This document shows, in pieces, positions 27,688 through 37,900 of a stretch of 64,000 nt of DNA (position 1 is the first letter of the stretch; each line of letters opens with the position of its first letter). This DNA comes from Pareuzebyella sediminis. Its GTDB lineage: Bacteria; Bacteroidota; Bacteroidia; Flavobacteriales; Flavobacteriaceae. The notes beneath the pieces were generated by a model. It saw only the letters and a program-made list of their open reading frames with translations. It made no database searches and had not been told where the DNA came from. Location: assembly GCF_008367235.1 (NCBI RefSeq), contig NZ_VTZS01000007.1:1-64000 (forward strand), read 5' to 3'. Made by a program: the position numbers and the translations under genes.

Positions 27688-27848
27688 ATCTGGGAAGAGA
27701 TCTCAACTGCTGATGTCTTCTGAACACTGGCCTGTTAAAGCTTTTCTATTGCAGCTTCTAACGCGTGTTTTGTTATATTCCATTGGTCAAATAATTAGTA
27801 CAATATATTCAGGTACTTAAAATATCTCCATATACCTGTCAAATAAAA

Positions 27849-29798
27849 CTAGCTTGAAATCAACAATTGTTCCATCTCCTTGCCATGCTTAAATATCTCA
27901 GCTTTTCCCCAATTAACTTCTTTCATCATGAGAGATTGTTTAAGGCTGTCAATTCCCACTTTTCGGTAATAATCCTTTTTTGCTTCGGGCATGTGATTAC
28001 TCAATCTGGAATTCTTGCTGCTACTAATCAAGCAGAGGTTCCCAAAGTGATCACAAAGTTCTTGTTCAATCTTGTGATCTTTTGCGATAGGATTTTGAGG
28101 ATAGTAATGTTCTATGGAACTTCGAAAAGCAAATTCAAATTTATCTGAACCAGCGGTTCCTTGTTTCCAAAGGATAAAGTCTAAATAATTGAAGATAAAA
28201 TTCTCTACCGAAGTACCTGAATTGAGCTTATTTAAATCGAAATCTTCAGGTCTACCTTTATTTTGTGGTTCCCCATCCAGAAGATAGATGATATCATAAA
28301 ATTCTACAATCTTGGATTCCCTAGCGAGGTATCGGTCAAAAAGGAATGACTTGGCAAGCTTACTCAAGTAATCAATATATTCCGATGAATTTATAGGATC
28401 ATTCGATTTTTCGTCATAATTATAGAAAACGTATTGTAAAGCAGCATTTAGCCAATGCTTGTAAACCAAAGTCGGTGTGGAAACATGAAACATGGAGAGT
28501 AGCATAATCAACTCCTTGTTGACCCCGCTTGTGTCTTCCTCATTTCCGAAAGTATTCACATAACTAACTTTATTTTCCTTCCCTTGACCCTTATACCATT
28601 TCAAACGTTTCATGCTCCATTGATCTTTTTCTCCAATGAATTCTCGCTTGATGATATAATTATCAAAAAGCCATTTACACCAGAGCAAATTGATGCCAAA
28701 CTCCATAACAAACTCTTTTTTATCTCCTTGATTCTTTAATTGATCGTAGAAAATATCAAGTAAGCGTTTGTCATCTAGACTAATATCCTCTTCAGTTTGT
28801 ATTCGCAAAACATGAAGTAAAAAATTCGAAAAATTGATAATGGATGTGAATCGCTCAGGAGCATCATCTTTTTGAATATCATCAGATTCTAATTTTCCAT
28901 TGAATTCTATAATCTCAAGAATGTTTTTCTCAAATTGGTCAGCGTTGTTTTTATTACCGCTCCTTAAGGGAAATACTAACTCGGCAAGTTCATCTAAGGT
29001 ATCACAGGTAATCTCATTCCAGTTTCTTTTTGTAAAAACTATATCTCGCTGTTTTACATTAAACCCATATTGGACATATCGCTCCATGTCAGAACACGCC
29101 TCCCAAACAAGATTAAAAGCATAGCTTAATTCTTCGTCTCCATGCAATACTTCGAGGAGTTTAGCTTTCAAAATCTCATGCTTTTCAAGCTGTTCTCCTC
29201 TCGTGTTCATAATCTCAAAATAGTGGTTGAGATCTGTATCTTCGGGAACAGAAACCCGCATTACATGAACCTTGTCAGCCAAATATTCATAGAACTCTAT
29301 GATTACAGAAGGTTTGATAAGAAGCTTCTTCAGTAATTTTTCGATGTCTTGGTAGGCCTGCCTTATATTTGAATTATAACTTTTGGAAGGATCAAATTGT
29401 AATTCGCTCGTTTTTCTTGATATAACCTCAAGAGCCTCACTCGATTTTTTTCTACTGTCAAAGAATAAGTTGAGCTTGTAAGGGATGATGTAATTGATTT
29501 GATCTTTATACAATCGATTCAATACACTAACTAAAATATTTAGGGTGGTCAGACGTTGTTGGCCATCAATCGTTTCATAGACTATTTTTCTGTTTTCTTC
29601 AAGTCTTTCGTATACGACCAATGTACCGATGTAGTAATTGGATGCCCTTTTTTCGGATACCGCGTAATCGTAAATATCCTGAATTAGCTGTGCAATCTCA
29701 GGCTCTCCCCAGGCATAATTTCGCTGATAGATGGGAATGATATAGTCTCCTGAATCAAAAATTTCCCTTATGCTAAAGGTATTGATAGGTTCAGCCAT
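27849..29798 (-). CDS. DUF262/DUF1524 (GmrSD-like) protein with HNH motif
   Basis: 649 residues. The N-terminal DUF262 (ParB/Srx-like) domain has IPIYQRNYAWG and the IDGQQR nucleotide-handling motif at 77-82. The C-terminal ~87 residues form a DUF1524/HNH-type nuclease, with EHYYPQNP at 563-570 and a later GNLCLISSSKNSRLSN. This is the architecture of GmrSD-type restriction of modified DNA, in which DUF262 uses nucleotide and HNH cuts. It is the last gene of the long leftward run and overlaps its DUF262 partner by 8 bp. The target modification is unknown. Confidence 0.8.
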   Translation of the reverse strand: MAEPINTFSIREIFDSGDYIIPIYQRNYAWGEPEIAQLIQDIYDYAVSEKRASNYYIGTLVVYERLEENRKIVYETIDGQQRLTTLNILVSVLNRLYKDQINYIIPYKLNLFFDSRKKSSEALEVISRKTSELQFDPSKSYNSNIRQAYQDIEKLLKKLLIKPSVIIEFYEYLADKVHVMRVSVPEDTDLNHYFEIMNTRGEQLEKHEILKAKLLEVLHGDEELSYAFNLVWEACSDMERYVQYGFNVKQRDIVFTKRNWNEITCDTLDELAELVFPLRSGNKNNADQFEKNILEIIEFNGKLESDDIQKDDAPERFTSIINFSNFLLHVLRIQTEEDISLDDKRLLDIFYDQLKNQGDKKEFVMEFGINLLWCKWLFDNYIIKREFIGEKDQWSMKRLKWYKGQGKENKVSYVNTFGNEEDTSGVNKELIMLLSMFHVSTPTLVYKHWLNAALQYVFYNYDEKSNDPINSSEYIDYLSKLAKSFLFDRYLARESKIVEFYDIIYLLDGEPQNKGRPEDFDLNKLNSGTSVENFIFNYLDFILWKQGTAGSDKFEFAFRSSIEHYYPQNPIAKDHKIEQELCDHFGNLCLISSSKNSRLSNHMPEAKKDYYRKVGIDSLKQSLMMKEVNWGKAEIFKHGKEMEQLLISS

Positions 29799-31140
29799 GT
29801 AGGTAGTTTAATCGTTTAAAAATAGCTTCTAATTCCTTGGTTTTACTAGACCTTACTTGGTTCACCACCGACAGAGACAAACTCAAGACTTCCTTGGGAT
29901 GGATTGCGTCTTTTATAGTCTTAAAAGTGAACGGAGCTTCAAGGGCATAATTGTCCATAGAAGCCAGCTGCACATTTTGTAAGTTCAGACGAAGACTATA
30001 TGCCCAAAGAAAAAACTTTTCGATAGCCCGGTCAATTTCCACCATTCCAAATTTGTCTAGATAATACACTAAAGCACAATCAAAAAGTGATCGCACGTAT
30101 TGATCCCCAGAACGGGTGCGTGCATTGTATGTATTGAGGGTTTTTAAAATTTTTTTGGAGTGATCCGAAACATTCTTAAGTTTCTCTTCCAAATCGACCT
30201 GTCCGATGTAATGATTGATCATTTCAAAGAAACGCTTCCCATTGATTATCACCTGATCGATTTGGAACGGATAGGCCATGGATTTTTGGTCGATATTGCG
30301 ATGAAAGTCCTGATTGTATCCCTCAACATAAAAATGGCCTATCCGATATAGATCTGCGAAAGGGAAGGGCTCTTCTACACTTGGACTGATCCCTTTGAAA
30401 ATGTCCACCCTGTTTTTATCAAATTTTCTCGCTGAGGCTCCCCTAGACCAGTTTCGTATTCGATAGAGGTAGTTGGCAAAGACACTTTTTAATTCATCGG
30501 TATCCAATCCTTCCCAAGTTTCCACACTTTTCAGACGCTCGGCCTCCGTCGAAATTTTACTCATCTCCCTCAGATGATAGGCCTTTAGTAAATCATGGGG
30601 TTCGAGATCTTTTCCTCTCGCATTTTGGGAATCGAAAAACTGAAAAGCTTCTGATACATCCTCCAAGATTACCTCTACTAGCTCGCATTTTTGGTAGAAA
30701 AACAACACCGTATCCACGTCAAAATCATCCACTCTGCGGGCGATTTCACGATAGTGGTTTTGGATGTTTTTGAGGGAAATAGAATTCGAAAAACTTAACC
30801 CTTCAAACCATTCGGAATAGATAGCATCCACTTTGGCCTTTTTGAGCTCAGCTTGTAGTCGATTTATGTTTTGGTAAATTGCTATAGCAATCAGAATGAG
30901 GGTGATGGTACGTTGCTGTCCATCTACAATATTGAGTTTCTTTTTTTCATCGCGATAAAACACGATGGTTCCCAAGCGATAGGCCGACCGGTTACGGTGG
31001 TGAAAAATATCATCAATAAGCTGATTGACGTTTTTGATAGACCATTTATAAGGACGCTGGTATTCGGGAATGCAAAGATTTTTTTTGCTAAGCAGGTCTT
31101 TCGTTTGGATGATTTTGGTATGTAAATTCATTTGGCTCAT
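29791..31140 (-). CDS. DUF262 (GmrS-like) partner protein without HNH
   Basis: 449 residues. It has IPEYQRPYKW and VDGQQR (72-77) of the DUF262 domain, and the QNARGKDLEPHDLLKAYHL segment typical of the family, but no EHxxPQ nuclease end. It overlaps the HNH-bearing DUF262 gene by 8 bp and the HsdS relic by 4 bp. The pair suggests a two-subunit nuclease in which only one member cuts, a division of labour inferred from sequence. Confidence 0.75.
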   Translation of the reverse strand: MSQMNLHTKIIQTKDLLSKKNLCIPEYQRPYKWSIKNVNQLIDDIFHHRNRSAYRLGTIVFYRDEKKKLNIVDGQQRTITLILIAIAIYQNINRLQAELKKAKVDAIYSEWFEGLSFSNSISLKNIQNHYREIARRVDDFDVDTVLFFYQKCELVEVILEDVSEAFQFFDSQNARGKDLEPHDLLKAYHLREMSKISTEAERLKSVETWEGLDTDELKSVFANYLYRIRNWSRGASARKFDKNRVDIFKGISPSVEEPFPFADLYRIGHFYVEGYNQDFHRNIDQKSMAYPFQIDQVIINGKRFFEMINHYIGQVDLEEKLKNVSDHSKKILKTLNTYNARTRSGDQYVRSLFDCALVYYLDKFGMVEIDRAIEKFFLWAYSLRLNLQNVQLASMDNYALEAPFTFKTIKDAIHPKEVLSLSLSVVNQVRSSKTKELEAIFKRLNYLHG

Positions 31141-31424
31141 ACTTTAGTTACCTTAATTTTATCCCTTACAGCACTGCCTATTAAACTAGCTTTAAATTCT
31201 TTAAGCTTATCTATATGGGATCGTTGTATGGCAATGGCTTGATCTATTTTATCATATTGGGTTTTAGTCTCTTGGACAATTGAAATTTGCTCCATAAATA
31301 AAAATGTATTCAAGTCGCTTAGTCTATTAATCTCAAATTCGTATTTCAAGACTTCTTTAACCCTTTGGTCGGGCTTTATTTGCCCAAAAATCCATATGGA
31401 GGTCTTGTAGTGGAGCAATTCCAA
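31137..31424 (-). pseudogene. HsdS C-terminal relic (coiled-coil end of a type I specificity subunit)
   Basis: The end reads KTQYDKIDQAIAIQRSHIDK, then LKEFKASLIGSAVRDKIKV, which is the conserved C-terminal helix of type I specificity subunits. No target-recognition domain precedes it: the first ~35 residues overlap the upstream gene in another frame and look non-coding. It may be a relic, or a 52-residue peptide starting at 31295. It sits where an hsdS gene would stand, after hsdR. Confidence 0.55.
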
Positions 31425-31917
31425 TATTATCTATTTTCCCTACAGGGTCCGATTCAAGATTTTTCAAATCCACATTATTAGCCCAATGGGATAAACAGTC
31501 AAATTCTGTTCGATTGGCACTGTGTTCACTTGTTATTTCCTTGAATGCGTGAATGAGTGGCTTTAGCGTATTATGCTTTTTTCTATCCTTTGTATTCCAA
31601 TAGTAGAAAAAATCTTCCATTGTTGTAGTTCCCATGAAAAGATGAAGTTGCTCGATAGAATTTATTTTTGATTTTTCGATTAGTTCAACTCTGGACTTTA
31701 CCATTCTATTAAAATTCCTGTTGGCCGCCAGCACGACTTCCATTAACAAAATGGCAGGACGTTTTTTTGCTTTTTTGGTGTAGTTTTTGGCTGTATCATT
31801 TATGGAAGAATCAATAAGATTTTCGTAACCATGAGACCCCGGATTCATTTTGTTTTTTTCTATTTTATCAACAATTGATATAATTTCTTCAGTACTATTA
31901 CAATCCTTGATGTGCAT
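31357..31917 (-). CDS. Hypothetical protein downstream of hsdR
   Basis: A soluble, mainly helical 186-residue protein (MHIKDCNSTEEIISIVDKIE) without recognised motifs. A basic KKAKKRPAILLMEVVLAANR helix and an MGTTTMEDFFYYWN segment are the most distinctive parts. It lies 67 bp after hsdR and before the HsdS relic, in the same direction, so it is probably part of the same transcript. A role in restriction is not shown. Confidence 0.5.
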   Translation of the reverse strand: MHIKDCNSTEEIISIVDKIEKNKMNPGSHGYENLIDSSINDTAKNYTKKAKKRPAILLMEVVLAANRNFNRMVKSRVELIEKSKINSIEQLHLFMGTTTMEDFFYYWNTKDRKKHNTLKPLIHAFKEITSEHSANRTEFDCLSHWANNVDLKNLESDPVGKIDNIGIAPLQDLHMDFWANKARPKG

Positions 31918-31984
31918 ACTCTTTTAATATTACCTTATTTTGATCCATTTGGGACAGTTTTAACAATCGACAAGTTTTGCCTTT

Positions 31985-34951
31985 TTAATAATACTCCTTG
32001 ATATAAGCATAGGCCCTATCAAACAGTATTTGATCCTTATGTAATTTATACTTCAACAAGGCTTTGCGTAATGACTTTTGAACTTCACGTTCCCCAGAAC
32101 TGGTTTTTTGCCATCCTGGAAAACGCACTACCCTTACAATTGCATCAATATCTTCGACTATACGCTCTACCACCGCTGGAGTTTGATCCGTTTTCAATTC
32201 CAAGAATAGCTCTGTCAAGGCTGCCTTTGGTGTTTTTTCTTGTAATACTTCAGCTATCTCTCTTTCTGCTTTAATAGTTTCTTTGGCCAGTTTGCATAGT
32301 TCTTTTACAAATTCAATAGAAGTTATCAGGCCCATCTGAGCCTTGTCTCGAAGTGCTTCAAGTCGCTCGCTTAGGGACTTGAATTTTGGGTCCCCTGAAT
32401 GCTCTTTAAATCTTTTTACAAGAAGTTTTTCTATTTTTTTTGCATTCTTTGGGTCGGGATTATTAAAAATATCTTCAATTACATCAGCATCCAAAACGAA
32501 TTCTTCAAGCGAATGTACATCACCTACATGAACATTTTCATGGATCAATTTCGTTGTCTGAGCGCCCAAGGTGAACCACAATAATTTACCTATACCGTCA
32601 GCGGCAGGTCTAACGGATTCAAATACTTGAGTCAACCATTTATAATCATGTTGGTATTGATTAAGAATAGTATCCGGAGACAAAGACTCCCAGAGTTTCG
32701 ATAGATATTTATAATCCTTTGCAAATGCATCTTTTTTGTCATTATTGTTAATGACATTTTGTGCGGCTTCCAAGCCTTCAAAGCCTTCAATACTTCTATC
32801 AACTCCTTTAAAGTGAGATAACGCTTCCTCGATTGCCTTAGGCAGCTTATCCCTTAACTCTGAAAGGTTTGAAATAACGCTCTTGATACTTTCTTCATCA
32901 AATTGCAGCGCTTTAGCCGCGTCATCAAATACTCCAAAATAATCTACAATACGCCCAAAGGATTTACCCTTATACAATCTGTTGGTTCTACAAATTGCTT
33001 GAAGTAGTGTATGGTCCTTTATGGACTTATCCAAATACATGGTCTGTAATATAGGGGCATCAAACCCTGTAAGTAATTTTGCAGTCACGATAATAAACTT
33101 TAGATCGGATTGTGCATCATTGAACTCATCTACAATTTTTTCCTGTTCACTTTTATTTATACCCGATTTCTGTTTGAACTCGAAATCATCATTTGCGGAA
33201 GTTGAAATTACTACCCTACTTGCTTCTTCTGGAAAGTATGTGTCTAAAACTTCTTTATATTTTACACAGGCATACCTGTCCGGAGTCACTATCATAGCTT
33301 TGAAGCCATGTGGAGCAACTTTTTCCTTGAAATGAAAGGCAATATCCTCAACTATCTTTGCCACACGTTCTGGTGATTTTAAAAAAGCTGACATTTTTGC
33401 GGATTTCTTATTTAGAGCATCAGCTTCTTCGTCAGAAAGGGCGGCACTTTCCTTAAACTCCGCAAATGCCTTGTCAATGGTTTCCTTGTCAACATGAACA
33501 TCCACCAAACGCGGTTCAAAGTGCAATGGCAACGTAGCATTATCCCTTATGGAATCATGGAATGTGTATCGAGACATATACCCCTCTTTATCTTCTTCTG
33601 CCCCAAATGCCCAAAATGTATTTTTATCAGCCTTATTTACCGGTGTACCAGTTAAACCGAATAGAAAAGCATTTGGCAAGGCTGCACGCATTTGTCGTCC
33701 CAAATCTCCTTCTTGTGTGCGGTGCGCTTCATCAACCAAGACAATAATATTCTCTCGTGTATTCATATTAGGTTTAGCATCCCTAAACTTGAATATCATT
33801 GAAATGATAATCTTTCTCGTATCTCGTTCAAGTAGCGTTTGTAATTCGCTTATACTTTCGGTTGTTTCAACATTGGCAATGTCTGCAGCATTAAATGTCC
33901 CACTAATTTGCGTATCCAAGTCCGTCCGATCCACCAGTACAATTATTGTAGGGCTTTTTAAATCCTTCTCCTTCCTCAGCTTTTGAGCAGCAAACACCAT
34001 TAAAAGCGATTTTCCTGAACCTTGAAAATGCCAGATCAGTCCTTTTTTAATACGACCTTCTTTAACCCTTTCAACAATTTTATTAGCCCCTTCATATTGC
34101 TGAAACCGCGGGATAATCTTGATGCGTTGCTTCTTTTTGTTGGTAGTAAAAAGTGAGAAGTTTTGCATGATGTCTAGCAGGCGTTGCGGACTCAACAAAT
34201 CTGTAAGCTCTTTACCAACCTCTCCAAGCCCTAATCGCTTAGCAATATCATCTTCATCGTTTTCCAATCGCCACGGAGCCCAAAATTCTAATGGTGTTCT
34301 TATGGCGCCATAATAGAGTTCCTTGCCTTCAGTGGCAAATGACAGGATATTGGGAACGAACAATTGTGAAACTGCATCCTCATAAATATCATGTACCTCA
34401 TGGGCGCCATCTAACCAGGTCACCGAAGGGCGAATAGGTGTTTTGGCCTCTCCAATTACAACGGGGATGCCATTTATGAACAATACAACATCGGGTATTT
34501 TGGTCTCTCTATGATGAATACGAAACTGGGTAGTTGCTATATAGCTGTTTTTATCAAGGTTTTCAAGGTCAATTAATCTTATGGGGACATGACGATTGTT
34601 TTCGCCAAATGGCATGGTCTTATCTCCATATAGCCATTTAAAAAACTCTTCGTTTGCACGAGCAAGACCAACTTGGTGCACAGAAATCAAGATAGCACGT
34701 AACTTATAAATAACCTCATCCGCTAAATCAGGATTGAGAGTAATCTCAGGATTCAACTGAATCAAAGCGTTCTTGAGATCCTTTTCGATCAACACTTCAT
34801 TTATACTGCGCTGTAAGTCTTTGGGGGATTTATACTTCCAAGTTGCGCCGTACGAAGTAATATCATCCGACACTTCATTTGTGTTCAAATTGACACCAGT
34901 GAGCTGTTTTATGATGTAGTTTTCTACACTGTTTAATTCGTTGAATGACAT
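31985..34951 (-). CDS. hsdR: Type I restriction enzyme R subunit
   Basis: 988 residues, normal length. The N-terminal PD-(D/E)xK nuclease has PDVVLFINGIPVVIGEAKT, giving D...ExK. The SF2 translocase core follows, with Walker A QGSGKSLLM, DEAH-type VLVDEAHRTQEG, motif III GLTGTPV and motif VI AICRTNRLYKG. A helical C-terminus contacts the methylase. It would cut unmodified DNA after ATP-driven translocation, together with the HsdM and HsdS encoded about 12-15 kb upstream in the same run. The helicase gene ends 4 bp before its start region, so the genes are co-transcribed. Confidence 0.92.
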   Translation of the reverse strand: MSFNELNSVENYIIKQLTGVNLNTNEVSDDITSYGATWKYKSPKDLQRSINEVLIEKDLKNALIQLNPEITLNPDLADEVIYKLRAILISVHQVGLARANEEFFKWLYGDKTMPFGENNRHVPIRLIDLENLDKNSYIATTQFRIHHRETKIPDVVLFINGIPVVIGEAKTPIRPSVTWLDGAHEVHDIYEDAVSQLFVPNILSFATEGKELYYGAIRTPLEFWAPWRLENDEDDIAKRLGLGEVGKELTDLLSPQRLLDIMQNFSLFTTNKKKQRIKIIPRFQQYEGANKIVERVKEGRIKKGLIWHFQGSGKSLLMVFAAQKLRKEKDLKSPTIIVLVDRTDLDTQISGTFNAADIANVETTESISELQTLLERDTRKIIISMIFKFRDAKPNMNTRENIIVLVDEAHRTQEGDLGRQMRAALPNAFLFGLTGTPVNKADKNTFWAFGAEEDKEGYMSRYTFHDSIRDNATLPLHFEPRLVDVHVDKETIDKAFAEFKESAALSDEEADALNKKSAKMSAFLKSPERVAKIVEDIAFHFKEKVAPHGFKAMIVTPDRYACVKYKEVLDTYFPEEASRVVISTSANDDFEFKQKSGINKSEQEKIVDEFNDAQSDLKFIIVTAKLLTGFDAPILQTMYLDKSIKDHTLLQAICRTNRLYKGKSFGRIVDYFGVFDDAAKALQFDEESIKSVISNLSELRDKLPKAIEEALSHFKGVDRSIEGFEGLEAAQNVINNNDKKDAFAKDYKYLSKLWESLSPDTILNQYQHDYKWLTQVFESVRPAADGIGKLLWFTLGAQTTKLIHENVHVGDVHSLEEFVLDADVIEDIFNNPDPKNAKKIEKLLVKRFKEHSGDPKFKSLSERLEALRDKAQMGLITSIEFVKELCKLAKETIKAEREIAEVLQEKTPKAALTELFLELKTDQTPAVVERIVEDIDAIVRVVRFPGWQKTSSGEREVQKSLRKALLKYKLHKDQILFDRAYAYIKEYY

Positions 34952-34955
34952 TTAT

Positions 34956-37900
34956 TTATTCATTAAGTTCGTTCCCATATCCAGAAAAATCTATTAAATA
35001 AACGTAACCTCGATCTTTAGCTTCTGATGACCATTTTTTTGCATAATCTTTCTTATTTACAGAATCTGAATATTGGGTTTCCTCATACGTACTCACATAA
35101 ATAGAAGAAACTATAAATCCGTTTACTTGTTGCATTTGCCCAAGCTTTCTTACCATGGCTAAAGATAACAAGGCAACTTTAGTATTATTAATAATAGCAT
35201 ACCAAAAAGTATGAACGCCATTTACGGTTGGCTTTAATGTTATTTGATCACCTAATTTGACATTATCTCTTATATACTCAAAAGAATTGCCTCCGTAATT
35301 ACTTGCGCTCCAATACATAGTGAACTTATCTATACCTTCATCCACAGAAACACCATAATGGTTTCTAATTTGTTCTTGAGGGAAAGTAAATCCTTCTCCT
35401 CTATCCATAGCCAATTCCCTTTTAAATTTTATAGCTATAAGTCTAAATTTGGCACGGGAATAAGCAACATAATAAAGTCTTCTTTCTTCTTCTATTGCAT
35501 CGGCTATAGCTATATTAACTTTATCAATCATTGGCAAATTTGAAAACGAAGGTGGTATAATAACAACATCAAACTCAAGCCCCTTTACCTTATGCATTGT
35601 AGTAATTACAAGTTCTTGGTCTTGAAAATTTTCAATTATACTACTTATGTTTTGCTGATAAATTTTTCCATATTGCCCATCATCACTTGATGCTATTTCT
35701 CTAATAAAATCAATTAAGTCAGAATAGGTTGTATCGTCCTCTTTCTCCCGGTCGAATTCCAAAACTATGCAGTGAAAAATATTCAACAGATAAGCGTCCC
35801 AATTAGGGTACTTCTGTAAAATATGTTTTTTTAACTCTTCTATTTTTGAAATATAATTACTTGGAAGTATTTTAGTAGATTTCTCCGCGAATTTAGAAAT
35901 GAAGTAATAGAATTCCCTAGTTTTAAACAACGATCCCTTTGCTCCTTGAATTCGTAATCGAACATTTGGAATTTGTAGGTTATGAAGAATATTATAGGCC
36001 CTGAACACCTGATCGTTAGATCTAAACATAACTGCAATTTGTTTATATCTCACGCCATTTTCGTCTTCATAGTTGACAGCCTCCATCACTTTTGTCTTCC
36101 AATCGACTGGAGATTCTAAATAATTTATTATTTCGCAGTATTTTTTATTGCTTTTAGGAATTAGTTTCGCCTCTAGTTTAGGCATTGGAAATTTTGAATT
36201 ATTCAGAGATAACAATTCTTCTGCTTGAACTAGAATTTCTGGGTAGGAACGATAATTGAGATTCAACTGTAATTCTACCGGCCCATATAACTCTTTAAAT
36301 TCATCATAATAAGGTTTAGGGTCCATTACATCTCCCAAACCTGCCCTTTCATAACCATAGATACTTTGATTAGGATCTCCAATAACACATACTTTAGTTT
36401 GATCAGGATTAGCAATCCTTTTCAATAATTCAATTCGTTCTGAAGTTATATCTTGGAATTCGTCAATAAATATGTATTTAACTAATCCAAGCTTTTGATA
36501 AATTAATCCTGGTGATTCATTGGTAATATCCAAAAATGTGGATGCCCAATGTTTAAAATCAAGACCTTCAATTTGTTCAGCTAAACAAAATTTAATGAAT
36601 CCATGAAAGGTAAAAACCTTTAATCTTTTAATGAGTTTAGCATACCCAAGTGCCTTAAAAATTCTTGTCAGTCTATCTTTCAACTCAACGACGACGGCCC
36701 TATTATAGGCTAGGATTAAAATATTTTCTGGTTTAATCTTTTCTTCTTGAATAAGTCTGGCGATTCTCAAAATAAGTGTGTGAGTTTTTCCGCTTCCTGG
36801 TCCAGCAATGACTTGTAAATTTTTGTCTATGGTCGTATTATATACCATAAGCTGTTTTTCATTAAGTTTATCTTTTTCCTTTTCCAGAGCTTCTTCCCTA
36901 AATGCAATTAGATTTGGATGATTCTCGCCAATTCGCTCTTCAAGCAAATTGATTAGGTCACTTAAACCCGCACATTTGAAATATCTTTTTATAAACCGAT
37001 CATGATCGCGATGTTCTAAGCCAGATAAACATTCCAAAGCAATTAAGCGAAGTTCTTTCATCTTTGAACTTTCAATAAATTCCTGCTTTACATCATAGTC
37101 CTGAGAACCTTGTTTATCATCTTCGAAATCAGTGGTGTTTTTTATAAACAATTCGATGCCCATAGGCACCAAATCTCCTCCCCCTTTCAAATAACCAAGA
37201 CCTTTTGAAATAAAGATTAGTTTTTGAAAGTATTCTTCCCCTCTATTTTCCAATCCCAATTCAAGGATTAAATCGACAATATTAAATTCTTTAATATTAC
37301 GCTTGATATACTCTTCCGACACATAGCCTATTAGGCGTTCTAGGTCATCCTTGAACGATTTTAATTCTGTTAAGGGTTCCTTGTTTGATCTATACGCGTT
37401 ATAAATTAATTGGGTAATAATGGGTTTATCATAGCCTTCCTCAACTTCGATAATAACTTTGTGCCTTATTTTTGGTAAGAAATTAATAAGCTTAAAAGCA
37501 AATTTAGACCGTTTTCTTTTAAAATCTTCTTTTAGTTTCTGGGCAACTTCATCTGATGTGAAGAATTCATTTTTCTTATTATTCTTTGGTTCCTTCCAAA
37601 ATATATTATCAGAAATAAAATAATCAGAACTAACCTGTTTTACTAATTCATCAATTTCCTCTCCCCCCAAATTCACTTGATTGCCTAATTCTGAACAATC
37701 AATAAGTTCTTCCGCTAGATTGAACACAGCCTCTATTGTTGCTGAAGTACTTGTTGTTTCCCATTTATTCAACTCTTCCGTTCGAGAGATAGTTGGAGTT
37801 AATTTCATTTCCCTCTCCAATCGAATCAGTTTCGCTTTTTGAGACTTAAAAAGTATTTCAAAGAGTTTTGAATTTCCCTTAATTTTGGCTTTATCCTTGA

